Source: SCTG01 sp964384595 (GTDB taxonomy: Bacteria > Nitrospirota > Nitrospiria > Nitrospirales > NS-4). From it: DNA of 16,388 bases. Made by a program: the position numbers and the translations under genes. Where the stretch lies: positions 1 to 16,388 of the forward strand of contig CAYLLY010000044.1 of assembly GCA_964384595.1 (NCBI GenBank), given 5' to 3'. Below are positions 5,196-12,621 of the stretch, piece by piece. The notes under the pieces were generated by a model. That model made no database searches. It was not told the DNA's origin and saw only the letters and a list, made by a program, of their open reading frames with translations. The first letter of the stretch is position 1. The number at the start of each line of letters is the position of its first letter.

Positions 5196-7847
5196 TTACA
5201 GCTTTGCGATCTTTTTCGCCAGCGCCCGCTCGTCGGCCTCGGATGCGACCTCGCCGTTCAGGCGGGCGTCGAGCAGGCGGTCCAGAATCTTCCTGTAGAG
5301 CGGTCCGGGCTTCAGGCCCATCTTCTTCAAGTCCTCTCCCGTCAGCGACGGCTTCGCGTGCCGGTAGGCGGTCAGGTAGGCCGAGATCTGACGCTTGACC
5401 GGTTCCGATTTCGTCTTGGCGATCAGGATCAGCAAGACCTCGTCGGCAAGGCCGAGCAGCGTGCGGTAGGTCTCGGCCGGCTTCAGAGGTGGCCGTTTCG
5501 ACAGTTGCCGCAAGAGGGCGTACGAGTTGAACCGCCCCGCGCGGATTTTTTCGGCCTGTCGTTCCGGCACCGGCAGCCGCTTCAAGGTTTCCTTCACGGC
5601 CTTGTCCGGCACTACTTCCATGAGCGCCGTGAAATAGACCACCCAGGCGTCCATTTTGTGATCGAGGTAGAGCAGCTTGTACCAGTCCAGCGCGTCCTCG
5701 ACGGCCTTGAGCAGCGCCTCCAGGCGGGGCGACCACTTGAGGCCCGGATGGATGAAGCGGAGCAGGTCCAACTCGGCCAGGCGCGCGATGGCCTTGCGCG
5801 GCTCCTCTTCGGAAAACAGGAGGATGAGCTCTTCCATCAGGCGCGAGCCGGACAGGCGATGGAAGAGATCCATCTTGGCCGCGCCCTTGATCAGGGTGAG
5901 CGTCTCCTTGCCCAGCTTGAACCCGAAGCGCAGCTCGAAGCGGATGGCCCGGAACACCCGCGTCGGATCCTCGACGAAGCTCAGGCTGTGCAGCACGCGG
6001 ATCGTCTTTTCCTTGAGGTCGTGCTGGCCGCCATAGAAATCGATCAGGTCCCCGAAGCGGCCGGCGTTCAGGCGGATCGCCAGCGTATTGATCGTGAAGT
6101 CGCGGCGGTAGAGGTCTTTCTTGATCGAACTGCGCTCCACGGTCGGGAGCGCCGTCGGGTACTCGTAGTACTCGGTGCGGGCGGTCGCCGCGTCCAGCTT
6201 GAATCCGTCCGGGAAGATGAGGACGGCGGTGCCGAAACGCTCGTGGGCCTTGACGGTGGCCTTGACCTCGGCTCCCAGCGCGCGCGCATAGGCGATCCCG
6301 TCGCCCTCGATGACGAGGTCCAGGTCCAGGTTCGGCCTCCCCAGCAGGAGGTCGCGCACGAAGCCTCCCACCACGTAGGCCGACACACCGGTGCGCTCCG
6401 CCAGCTCGCCGGCCCGCTCCAGCACGGCGAAGACGTGGTCCGGCAGGCGTTCCCGCAACAGGCTCTTGATATTGCGCCGGAAGGGCGAGGGCGTCAGATC
6501 GGCCGGCAGGGCCTGGCCTTTTGCACGGACTCTCGCCGCGAGCAGGACGTCATCGTGGAGCGTGCGGAGGAGATCGGTCCGGGTGATGACGCCGATCACC
6601 TTCGCGTCGCGGAGCACGGGCACGAATCGCTGGTTGCGCTCGATCATGCGGCCCTCGATGTGCCGGAACGGCGTTTCCGGCTCGGCCGTATAGGCGTCGG
6701 TCTGGATCAGGGCGAGCACCGGCGATTTGCCGAACTGGTGGAACAGGGCCTTCTGGATGATCTCCCGCGTAACCAGACCCAGGTAGCGATCCCTGCCGTC
6801 CAGCACCGGCAGGACGTTGACTCCGTACTTCGTCATGCGGCTCTCGGCGTCGGCCACCGTCGCGTCCTCGTTGATGGCCTTGACCGGCGTGGTCATGACG
6901 TCCTTGGCCAGCAAGGTGGGGCGGTAGCGTTCGGTCAGCAGTTGTCCGAGCTGTTCCTTGACCTCGACCAGGGTCCGGCCCTTGACGCTGGCTGCCGCCG
7001 CGACGGCGTGGCCGCCGCCGCCGAACTCCCGGGCGACCTGGCCCACGTCGATCTCGGGGCGCCGGCTCCGGCCGATGATCTCGATCTTGTCGTCCATCGC
7101 GATGGCCGCGACCACCGCGTCGAGCCCTTCCATGTCGGCTAGCTTGTGCACCACGTCGGCGAGGTCGCCGCGGTAGCGGTCATACGCGCTCGTGGCCAGC
7201 AGGACCTTGCGGCCCTCGAGGTAGTAGGTCTCGCCCGAATGGAGCAGATCGTTGAGCAGCGCGACCTGATCCGGATCAAGATGGCTCCGCAACGTGTCGG
7301 ACACGATATTGAGGTCTGCGCCCGCGCGCAGGACGTAAGCGGCCGCGTCCAGGTCCCGCGGCGTGGTCGAGGCGTAGGCCAGGGACCCGGTCTCCTCGTA
7401 GAGACCGAGGGCCAGGACGGTGGCCTCGAACGGTGTGAGCGGAATCTCCCGCGCCTGCAGTTGCTCGACCAGGATCGTCGTCGTCGCGCCGACCTGCTCA
7501 ACCTGGCGAAGGTCCGCCCGCGGCAGCGCGGTTTCCCCGGCGGGCTGATCGGGGTCCGGATGGTGGTCGTAGACGTGAATCTGCACACCGGGCTTGGCGA
7601 AGAGATTTTTCAGCGCGCCGACGCGCTCGGGCTCCTGCGTGTCCACGAGAACCAGCCGCGTGACCTGTTCCAGGTCGAGGTCTTTTAATCTCGTGATCCC
7701 CAGATCGTGGACGGCGAGAAAACTGCGCACCGTTTCCTGGGCGCCGCCCGGGAACACGAGCAGGGCGCCCGGGTAGAGCTTGCGCGCCGCGACCATCGAG
7801 GCCAGCCCATCGAAATCCGCATTGAGATGGGTGGTGATGACGTCCAT
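5196..7847 (-). CDS. DHH-CBS-CBS-tRNA nucleotidyltransferase/poly(A) polymerase fusion
   Basis: This is an 883-residue multidomain RNA enzyme. Residues 1-300 form a DHH phosphoesterase of the NrnA/RecJ type: NADFDGLAS (9-17), VDTQ (68-71), YDHH (93-96), and a DHHA1 domain with GGGGH (276-280). Two CBS domains follow (about 311-366 and 374-430). Residues from about 470 form a class II nucleotidyltransferase: VVGGFVRDLLLG (492-503), catalytic D508 and D510, a canonical flexible loop (RTEYYEYPTALP), motif B RRDFTIN (581-587), motif D EDPTR (626-630), and a C-terminal helical RNA-binding region. The same architecture is known from CCA-adding or A-adding enzymes of deep-branching bacteria. Its ATG overlaps the stop of the upstream gene by one base (TGATG). 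It could add CCA, only part of CCA, or a poly(A) tail; the sequence does not settle this. The DHH part may hydrolyse short RNA or cyclic dinucleotides. Confidence 0.92.
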   Translation of the reverse strand: MDVITTHLNADFDGLASMVAARKLYPGALLVFPGGAQETVRSFLAVHDLGITRLKDLDLEQVTRLVLVDTQEPERVGALKNLFAKPGVQIHVYDHHPDPDQPAGETALPRADLRQVEQVGATTTILVEQLQAREIPLTPFEATVLALGLYEETGSLAYASTTPRDLDAAAYVLRAGADLNIVSDTLRSHLDPDQVALLNDLLHSGETYYLEGRKVLLATSAYDRYRGDLADVVHKLADMEGLDAVVAAIAMDDKIEIIGRSRRPEIDVGQVAREFGGGGHAVAAAASVKGRTLVEVKEQLGQLLTERYRPTLLAKDVMTTPVKAINEDATVADAESRMTKYGVNVLPVLDGRDRYLGLVTREIIQKALFHQFGKSPVLALIQTDAYTAEPETPFRHIEGRMIERNQRFVPVLRDAKVIGVITRTDLLRTLHDDVLLAARVRAKGQALPADLTPSPFRRNIKSLLRERLPDHVFAVLERAGELAERTGVSAYVVGGFVRDLLLGRPNLDLDLVIEGDGIAYARALGAEVKATVKAHERFGTAVLIFPDGFKLDAATARTEYYEYPTALPTVERSSIKKDLYRRDFTINTLAIRLNAGRFGDLIDFYGGQHDLKEKTIRVLHSLSFVEDPTRVFRAIRFELRFGFKLGKETLTLIKGAAKMDLFHRLSGSRLMEELILLFSEEEPRKAIARLAELDLLRFIHPGLKWSPRLEALLKAVEDALDWYKLLYLDHKMDAWVVYFTALMEVVPDKAVKETLKRLPVPERQAEKIRAGRFNSYALLRQLSKRPPLKPAETYRTLLGLADEVLLILIAKTKSEPVKRQISAYLTAYRHAKPSLTGEDLKKMGLKPGPLYRKILDRLLDARLNGEVASEADERALAKKIAKL

Positions 7848-9178
7848 CAGACCGCGACCTTCTTCACGAGCCGTTGCGCCAGTTCACGTTCCTCTCTCTC
7901 GGTTGCGATCTTGCCGTCCAGTTTCGCGTCGAGCACGCGGTCCAGGACCGCCTTGTAGACGGGGCCCGATTTCAATCCCATGGAAGCCAGATGCTTGCCG
8001 CTGATGGCCAGCCGGGTGGGTTGGTAGGTGGTCAGATACGCGGATACCAGGCGCTTCACGCTCGCGGATGCCGCTTCCGCCACGAGCAGGACCAGGCCTT
8101 CGTCCGGCAGGCCTGACAGGAGCCGATAGGCCTGAGACGGCGTCAGCGGACGGCTCCTGCCCAGACGGCGCAGGATGGGCTCCAGGCGGTGTTTGACCGT
8201 TCGGACTTTTTCTGCCTGTCCTTCCGGGAGCACCAGCCGCTTCATGAGGGCATGCACGGTCGGCGCGCTCAATCCATCAGTCAATGCCGTGAAATGAATG
8301 AGCGGGCGCTCGATGGGGCGATCCGGGAATCGTCGCCCCCACCACTCCAGCGCGTTCGCAAGGCCGGCCAACAGGGCCTTGAGGCGGGGTGACAGGCGCA
8401 GACCAGGGTGAAGGGGGTGGAGCAGGTTGAGAGCGGACAGGCGTCCGATCGTGCGGGCCGGATCCGGTTCGGCCAGCAGCAGCATCAGCTCATTCTTCAC
8501 GCGATGGCCGGGAAGAGTGTGAACCAGCCCTTGCGCGGTTGCCTCCTTGAGCAGGCGCAGGGTGCGCCGTTCGATCATGAACCCAAAGCGACGCTCGAAT
8601 CGGACGGCTCGATAGACGCGGGCGGGGTCGTCCGCGAAACTGGAATCGTAGACGGCGCGGATGGTGCGCGTGCGCAGGTCCCGCAGTCCTCCGGCGGGAT
8701 CCAGCAGTTGCCCAAACCGTCCGGCGTTCAGATGGATGGCAAGGGTATTGATGGTGAAGTCCCGCCGCATGAGGTCCCGCGCAATGGGGCAAAAGTCTCC
8801 GGCCGGGATACTCCAGGCTCCCTCGGCGCCGGCGCCAAGGTGGGCGGGCTGCTCGGCGCGGGTATTCGCGACGTCGAATTTCATGCGGTCGGGAAAGACG
8901 ACGTAGGCCGTGGCGAACCGCTCGAAGATCTTCAAGGCGGCTTTGTGCCGGTCGGCCAGGCGCCGGGCGAAAGCCATGCCGTCGCCCTCCACCGCGATGT
9001 CGACGTCGAGCGTTGCGCGTCCCAGCAGGAGGTTTCGGACCAGGCCGCCGACCAGGTATGCGGACACGCCCAATTCGTCGGCCAGCGCGCCTACAATCTG
9101 AAGCCGATTGAAGATTTCAGCCGGCAGGCGGTGGCTCATGAGGCTGTGGAGATTACGGCTTGGGGGCGTCCGTTCCAT
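7847..9178 (-). CDS. second class II tRNA nucleotidyltransferase/poly(A) polymerase family protein
   Basis: The 443-residue protein consists of the nucleotidyltransferase head and RNA-binding region only, and is a clear paralogue of the C-terminal half of the gene after it. Visible motifs are LVGGLVRNLLLG (42-53), catalytic D58 and D60 in LDVDI, motif B RRDFTIN (138-144), motif D DDPAR (183-187, with Asp where the usual motif has Glu), and RVYRAVRFERRFGF. The segment between motifs A and B is about seven residues longer than in the paralogue and has lost the canonical RTE..Y..PG.LP pattern. Tandem paralogues suggest divided labour, for example CC versus A addition as shown in Aquifex aeolicus, or CCA addition versus polyadenylation. 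The ATG at 9178 has only a weak ribosome-binding site. It is the first gene of a three-gene minus-strand operon. Confidence 0.9.
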   Translation of the reverse strand: MERTPPSRNLHSLMSHRLPAEIFNRLQIVGALADELGVSAYLVGGLVRNLLLGRATLDVDIAVEGDGMAFARRLADRHKAALKIFERFATAYVVFPDRMKFDVANTRAEQPAHLGAGAEGAWSIPAGDFCPIARDLMRRDFTINTLAIHLNAGRFGQLLDPAGGLRDLRTRTIRAVYDSSFADDPARVYRAVRFERRFGFMIERRTLRLLKEATAQGLVHTLPGHRVKNELMLLLAEPDPARTIGRLSALNLLHPLHPGLRLSPRLKALLAGLANALEWWGRRFPDRPIERPLIHFTALTDGLSAPTVHALMKRLVLPEGQAEKVRTVKHRLEPILRRLGRSRPLTPSQAYRLLSGLPDEGLVLLVAEAASASVKRLVSAYLTTYQPTRLAISGKHLASMGLKSGPVYKAVLDRVLDAKLDGKIATEREERELAQRLVKKVAV

Positions 9179-9249
9179 GGTATCCCATACTAACAGGTTC
9201 AGAGCGGAGCGTTAAGTGTTGCGCATCGGTCCTGGAGAGGAGTACCTTG

Positions 9250-9278
9250 ATAATGTTTGTTAAGCAGTGAGTGACCAA
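9250..9278 (-). promoter_or_regulatory. candidate promoter for the nucleotidyltransferase operon
   Basis: On the minus strand TTGGTC (complement of 9273-9278) and CATTAT (complement of 9250-9255) are 17 bp apart, with 3 and 4 matches of 6 to the consensus boxes. It lies about 75 bp before the ATG, in the AT-rich part of the divergent region shared with the peroxiredoxin gene. A TAGAAT (9287-9292) on the plus strand could be a -10 box for the peroxiredoxin but lacks a good -35 partner. Confidence 0.3.
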
Positions 9279-9300
9279 CTTCAGAATAGAATTTCTAAAT

Positions 9301-9307
9301 AAGGAGG
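9301..9307 (+). promoter_or_regulatory. strong ribosome-binding site of the peroxiredoxin gene
   Basis: AAGGAGG is a perfect Shine-Dalgarno sequence 6 bases before the ATG at 9314. It is one of the strongest sites in the window and suggests high expression. Confidence 0.85.
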
Positions 9308-9313
9308 CCGGAT

Positions 9314-9949
9314 ATGGCATTACGGTTGGCAGATGAAGCGCCGAATTTTACGGCGGAGACGACGGAAGGCACCGTCAACTTCCACGAATGGCTGGGGAGC
9401 GGCTGGGGCATCCTGTTCTCGCACCCGAAAGACTTCACGCCGGTGTGCACCACCGAACTGGGTTACATGGCGAAGGTCAAGGGCGAGTTCGAAAAACGCG
9501 GCGTCAAGGTGTTGGCGATCAGCGTGGATCCCTTGGACGCCCACAAAGGGTGGACCAAAGACATCAACGAAACCCAGAACTGCACGGTGAATTTCCCGAT
9601 GATCGCCGACCCTGAGAAAAAGGTCGCGATGCTCTATGACATGATCCACCCCAACGCCGCGGACAATATGACGGTGCGGTCGGTGTTCGTCATCGGGCCG
9701 GACAAGAAGATCAAGCTCATGATCACGTATCCCGCCTCCTGCGGCCGGAACTTCGACGAGCTATTGCGGGTGGTGGATTCCCTGCAGCTCACCGCGAAGT
9801 ACAAGGTGGCGACGCCGGTGAACTGGAAGGACGGCCAGGACTGCATCGTCGTCCCGGCGGTGAGCGACGATGAAGCCACGAAGCTCTTTCCCAAGGGCTT
9901 CAAGGCGGTGAAGCCCTACCTTCGCTACACGCCGCAGCCCAACAAGTAA
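9314..9949 (+). CDS. peroxiredoxin, Prx6 (1-Cys) subfamily
   Basis: The enzyme reduces hydrogen peroxide and organic peroxides through a cysteine sulfenic acid. The 211 residues match the Prx6 layout from end to end: peroxidatic C45 in FTPVCTTELG, HKGW (77-80), conserved R122 in VRSVFVIGP, GRNFDELLRVVDSLQLT, and the Prx6 C-terminal dimerisation arm with LFPKGF and KPYLRYTPQPNK. No partner cysteine of the AhpC or typical 2-Cys kind is at the usual place, but three extra cysteines occur (C90, C143, C177). C143 replaces a residue I remember as Thr in homologues, in the PATTGRNFDE region. The gene is monocistronic, with a strong ribosome-binding site and its own terminator. The name ahpC is sometimes given to such genes, but the sequence is Prx6-like. 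Confidence 0.95.
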   Translation: MALRLADEAPNFTAETTEGTVNFHEWLGSGWGILFSHPKDFTPVCTTELGYMAKVKGEFEKRGVKVLAISVDPLDAHKGWTKDINETQNCTVNFPMIADPEKKVAMLYDMIHPNAADNMTVRSVFVIGPDKKIKLMITYPASCGRNFDELLRVVDSLQLTAKYKVATPVNWKDGQDCIVVPAVSDDEATKLFPKGFKAVKPYLRYTPQPNK

Positions 9950-9966
9950 CGCAGCCTCTCGCTCTC

Positions 9967-10001
9967 AGGGGGACGGAGTCCCGCTCCGTCCCCCTTTGTT
10001 T
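9967..10001 (+). terminator. Rho-independent terminator of the peroxiredoxin gene
   Basis: A perfect 12-bp stem (arms 9967-9978 and 9984-9995) with a five-base loop is followed by TTGTTT. It lies between the convergent peroxiredoxin and carbonic anhydrase genes, and its T run overlaps the end of the carbonic anhydrase frame. No T run follows in the minus direction. Confidence 0.9.
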
Positions 10002-10548
10002 ACAGTGTGCCTTCTTTGAGCTGATACAGCTGGCTGTCCTCGGTTCGGTAGAGGAGCGGCGCGACCAACAGTTTCGGATATCTCAGACGGAGCCGCTTCG
10101 CTTCGCTCAGCACGAAATCCACCTCATTGCCGATCTCGAACATCGGGGCGAAGTGCTGGAAATGCGCCTCGGCCCATTCCGGATCCCAGCCGGCCTTCTG
10201 GACCAGCCCCGTGATGAACTGCTCGCGCCTGCCCATCAGGTTGACCATCCCGCAGTTCGTATGGCCGAGCAGCGCGATCGCCGATACGCCCCCGATCGCG
10301 ATGGCGTAAGAAACCTTGAACTCGCTGTACCGGAGGTTGCCGCCGCCCGCCCGGAGGATGAACGCGAAGTTCTCCGGAATCCGCAGATGCTTGCGGTTGT
10401 CCATGCACATGCCGATGAGCAGCTCCGCCTTCTCGTGCGACGCATGCGGCACACCGAGGTTCTGGTAGGCAAGCAGGGTCTCGATCGGCGTTCCCCGGAA
10501 CGCCGGCAGGATATCGGATTGGGTTCTGACCGAGATCAATCGTTCCAT
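10000..10548 (-). CDS. beta-type carbonic anhydrase
   Basis: The enzyme interconverts CO2 and bicarbonate. The 182 residues contain the beta-class zinc site: C48 in MCMDNR, with the D50-R52 dyad, and H96 and C99 in LLGHTNCGM. Flanking FAFILRAGGGNLR and GGVSAIALLGH are typical of the family. The length is near that of compact beta-class members. The open frame continues upstream of residue 1 into the divergent xerC gene, but the ATG at 10548 has AAGGAG (complement of 10556-10561) at good spacing, so the shorter start is right. It stands alone, convergent with the peroxiredoxin. Some family members with complete ligands have other hydrolase activities, so the activity is likely but unproven. 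Confidence 0.9.
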   Translation of the reverse strand: MERLISVRTQSDILPAFRGTPIETLLAYQNLGVPHASHEKAELLIGMCMDNRKHLRIPENFAFILRAGGGNLRYSEFKVSYAIAIGGVSAIALLGHTNCGMVNLMGRREQFITGLVQKAGWDPEWAEAHFQHFAPMFEIGNEVDFVLSEAKRLRLRYPKLLVAPLLYRTEDSQLYQLKEGTL

Positions 10549-10573
10549 AGGCTGGCTCCTTAAGGACGTGCAA

Positions 10574-10593
10574 GGTAACCTGGAGGCGTTACC
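10574..10593. promoter_or_regulatory. inverted repeat in the carbonic anhydrase/xerC divergent region
   Basis: GGTAAC (10574-10579) and GTTACC (10588-10593) form a perfect 6-bp inverted repeat with an 8-bp spacer, roughly midway between the two divergent starts at 10548 and 10646. The geometry suits a dimeric regulator, but arms of this length can occur by chance. A weak minus-strand promoter (TTGCCA, 17 bp, TTACCT) overlaps it. Confidence 0.3.
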
Positions 10594-10645
10594 GTTGGCA
10601 AGACCTGTGGTAAGGTAAGCGCGCCTAAGGTCGCAGGAGGCTGGC

Positions 10646-11557
10646 GTGCAGACGGTCAAGTGGTTCGATAGATACCTCACCGGCTTGATTGCGGAGCGGG
10701 GCCTGTCCGCGAACACAGTGGAGGGATACCGGCGGGATTTCGCCAAGCTGCAGGCGTTCTTGCAGGGAGAAGGGCGCGGGGAACCGGCGTCCGTGACCCG
10801 CGCCGACGTCCCGCGGCTGCTGGAATTTTTGCGCGGCCAGGGGTTGGCGGCGCCGTCGGTCGCGCGCAGCGTCGCGGCATTTCGCGGATTTTATCGATTT
10901 CTCCTCGGCGAGGGAGCGATCCACCACGATCCCTTCCTGAGCGTCACCGTCCCCACGGCGTCCCGGCGCCTGCCCAAGGCGCTGTCTTTCGCCGAGGTCC
11001 AGCGGATACTGGATGCGCCGTCGCGCCTGCCGTCGCCACTTGGGCGACAGCCCGAGGCCTTGCGGGATGATGCCATGCTGGAAGTCCTTTACGCGACCGG
11101 GCTTCGCGTCTCTGAATTGATCACGCTGGATCTGGAGACCGTCAATGCGGCGGTCGGCTTTCTCCGGGCCACCGGCAAGGGATCCAAGCAGCGCGTGGTG
11201 CCGCTCGGCGCCGTCGCGTTGCGAAAACTCCGCCGATATCTGGAGAGCGGGCGCCCGCACCTGCTCAAGACGCGAACCTCCAACCGTCTGTTCGTGACCC
11301 GCACCGGCAAGGGCATGACTCGGCAGGGGTTCTGGAAGGTCCTGCGCCGCTACGTGCTGGCGGCCGGGATCCGGCGGCCGATCTCGCCGCACATGCTGCG
11401 GCACTCCTTCGCCACGCACCTTCTGGAAGGGGGCGCCGACCTGCGGGTCGTGCAGACCCTGCTGGGTCACGCCAACATCTCGACGACGCAGATCTACACC
11501 CATGTCGAAAAAGAGCGGCTGAAGCAACTCCACAAACGCTATCACCCACGGGGATGA
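10646..11557 (+). CDS. xerC: tyrosine recombinase XerC/XerD
   Basis: Xer recombinases resolve chromosome dimers at the dif site during division. The 303 residues have the N-terminal SAM-like core-binding domain (about 1-90) and the catalytic domain with the full set R154 (ATGLRVSEL), K178 (TGKGSKQR), H249 and R252 (PHMLRHSFATH), H275 (LLGHANI) and nucleophile Y284 (QIYTHV). The length and C-terminus (KRYHPRG) fit chromosomal Xer proteins better than phage integrases. The start is GTG, supported by AGGAGG at 10635-10640 five bases upstream. No ATG is better placed. No mobile-element features or attachment-site repeats are seen beside the tRNAs downstream. XerC versus XerD cannot be settled from this window. 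Confidence 0.92.
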   Translation: MQTVKWFDRYLTGLIAERGLSANTVEGYRRDFAKLQAFLQGEGRGEPASVTRADVPRLLEFLRGQGLAAPSVARSVAAFRGFYRFLLGEGAIHHDPFLSVTVPTASRRLPKALSFAEVQRILDAPSRLPSPLGRQPEALRDDAMLEVLYATGLRVSELITLDLETVNAAVGFLRATGKGSKQRVVPLGAVALRKLRRYLESGRPHLLKTRTSNRLFVTRTGKGMTRQGFWKVLRRYVLAAGIRRPISPHMLRHSFATHLLEGGADLRVVQTLLGHANISTTQIYTHVEKERLKQLHKRYHPRG

Positions 11558-11573
11558 CGGGGAGAGTGTGTTG

Positions 11574-11602
11574 TTGACAGAAAGGCGGGGAGTTGTTAGT
11601 AT
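11574..11602 (+). promoter_or_regulatory. sigma70-type promoter of the tRNA pair
   Basis: A perfect -35 box TTGACA (11574-11579), a 17-bp spacer and a -10 box TAGTAT (11597-11602) place the transcript start near 11609, about 40 bases before tRNA-Val. It begins 16 bp after the xerC stop codon. It is the best promoter match in the window. Confidence 0.8.
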
Positions 11603-11647
11603 CAGCTTGTTTTCCAACGTGATATGAATTTATTTTTGCGTCTGCTT

Positions 11648-11724
11648 GGGCGGATAGCTCAGCTGGTCAGAGCGCTGCCCTTACAAGGCAGAGGTCACAG
11701 GTTCGACCCCTGTTCCGCCTACCA
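11648..11724 (+). tRNA. tRNA-Val (anticodon TAC)
   Basis: The 77-nt cloverleaf has acceptor stem GGGCGGA/TCCGCCT (first pair G-U), D stem GCTC/GAGC, anticodon stem CTGCC/GGCAG with loop CTTACAA (anticodon 11682-11684), T stem ACAGG/CCTGT with loop TTCGACC, discriminator A and an encoded CCA. It reads the GUA and GUG family of Val codons. Confidence 0.97.
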
Positions 11725-11749
11725 CGATTTTTGCTACGAATTTCTTTAC

Positions 11750-11828
11750 GGGGCCGTCGTTCAGCCTGGTTTAGGACGCCAGATTGTCAATCTGGAAGTC
11801 GCGGGTTCAAATCCCGTCGGCCCCGCCA
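11750..11828 (+). tRNA. tRNA-Asp (anticodon GTC)
   Basis: The 79-nt cloverleaf has acceptor stem GGGGCCG/CGGCCCC, anticodon stem CCAGA/TCTGG with loop TTGTCAA (anticodon 11786-11788), T stem GCGGG/CCCGT, discriminator G and an encoded CCA. It lies 25 bp after tRNA-Val and shares its promoter. Six T residues (11829-11834) follow the CCA end and may help stop transcription. Confidence 0.97.
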
Positions 11829-11901
11829 TTTTTTCTTCCGCCCCGGGGCGGATGGGCGTCAGGTAGCAAACGTCGGAAGGTGAGGGGGGTTCGCGCGCGC
11901 A

Positions 11902-12621
11902 ATGCTGTTTCGCTTCGGCCTGGTTGATTTCTTCTCCTCGCTGGGTCTCGTTTCCAAGATCGTACTCCTGACCCTGGTGCTCTTCTCCGTCGGCTCATGG
12001 ACCGTCATCCTCTACAAGTGGCGGTTCTTTCGCGCGCTCGAGGCCGCGGACCAGCGCTTCCTGAAGGCCTTCAGCCGCTATGAATATCCGCTCGAAGCCT
12101 CCCGCGATGTCCATCTGCATAAAGACAGCGGCGTTGCGGCCGTCTATGTGGAAGTCGCGGTGTGCTATCAACTCGACGGCAATGGCGGGGGCTCGCGGCT
12201 GCCGATCGAGGGTCTCGGCAACGGCGGCGAGGGGTTGCCGACGCAGCGGTACGTGGAGCGCGTCCTGGCGCATGCGATCCAGGAGCAGATCAACAAGACG
12301 GAATCCTATCTCCCGTTTCTCGCGACGACCGGCAACATCACGCCGTTCGTGGGGCTCCTGGGGACCGTGCTGGGCATCATCGACGCCTTTCACCAGATCG
12401 GGACGCAGGGCTCGGCCAGCATCCAAGCCGTCGCGCCCGGCGTGGCCGAGGCCCTCGTGGCGACGGCCGGGGGCCTGTTCGCGGCCATTCCGGCGGTGAT
12501 CGCGTACAATTATTTCCTCTCGCGCGTGCGCTCGATGGCGTTCCGGATGGATCGGTTCGCCATCGAACTGACGAACGCGTTGGAGATGCGGGGCATCCGG
12601 GAAGGCGCGGGGCAGCCATGA
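11902..12621 (+). CDS. tolQ: TolQ/ExbB-type proton channel subunit
   Basis: With TolR it forms the inner-membrane channel that uses the proton gradient to power Tol-Pal. The 239 residues show three membrane spans (about 18-38, 139-162 and 178-204). The conserved channel core reads LPFLATTGNITPFVGLLGTV and then AEALVATAGGLFAAIPAV. The order tolQ-tolR-tolA-tolB-pal supports TolQ over ExbB or MotA. The cytoplasmic loop after span 1 contains a glycine-rich segment (about 92-112, including GNGGG and GNGGEG) that I do not recall from typical TolQ. A GAGGGGGG stretch lies rather far (about 13 bases) before the ATG. The stop overlaps the tolR start (ATGA). Confidence 0.94.
   Translation: MLFRFGLVDFFSSLGLVSKIVLLTLVLFSVGSWTVILYKWRFFRALEAADQRFLKAFSRYEYPLEASRDVHLHKDSGVAAVYVEVAVCYQLDGNGGGSRLPIEGLGNGGEGLPTQRYVERVLAHAIQEQINKTESYLPFLATTGNITPFVGLLGTVLGIIDAFHQIGTQGSASIQAVAPGVAEALVATAGGLFAAIPAVIAYNYFLSRVRSMAFRMDRFAIELTNALEMRGIREGAGQP

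Noticed and set aside
5182..5736. Long N-terminal extension of the 99-residue membrane protein
   Set aside because: The extension is an out-of-frame reading of the end of the upstream gene. A good ribosome-binding site marks the ATG at 5181.
5358..7142. 594-codon open frame antisense to the DHH-CBS-nucleotidyltransferase
   Set aside because: Its residues are rich in Arg, Gln, Val and Asp as expected of a shadow in GC-rich DNA. It has no motif, and the minus-strand protein has complete conserved domains throughout.
10549..10746. Upstream extension of the carbonic anhydrase to 248 residues
   Set aside because: It would run through the divergent xerC start, while AAGGAG before the ATG at 10548 fixes a family-length protein.
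11558..11830. XerC-type recombinase next to tRNAs as an integrated element with attachment sites
   Set aside because: The protein has the size and ends of a chromosomal Xer recombinase. Both tRNAs are complete, no partial tRNA duplicate is visible, and the neighbours are core genes.
11838..11851. 14-bp perfect palindrome CCGCCCCGGGGCGG as a terminator
   Set aside because: It has no loop and no T run after it on either strand; the six T residues precede it. It is probably GC-rich chance symmetry, though it could hinder read-through.
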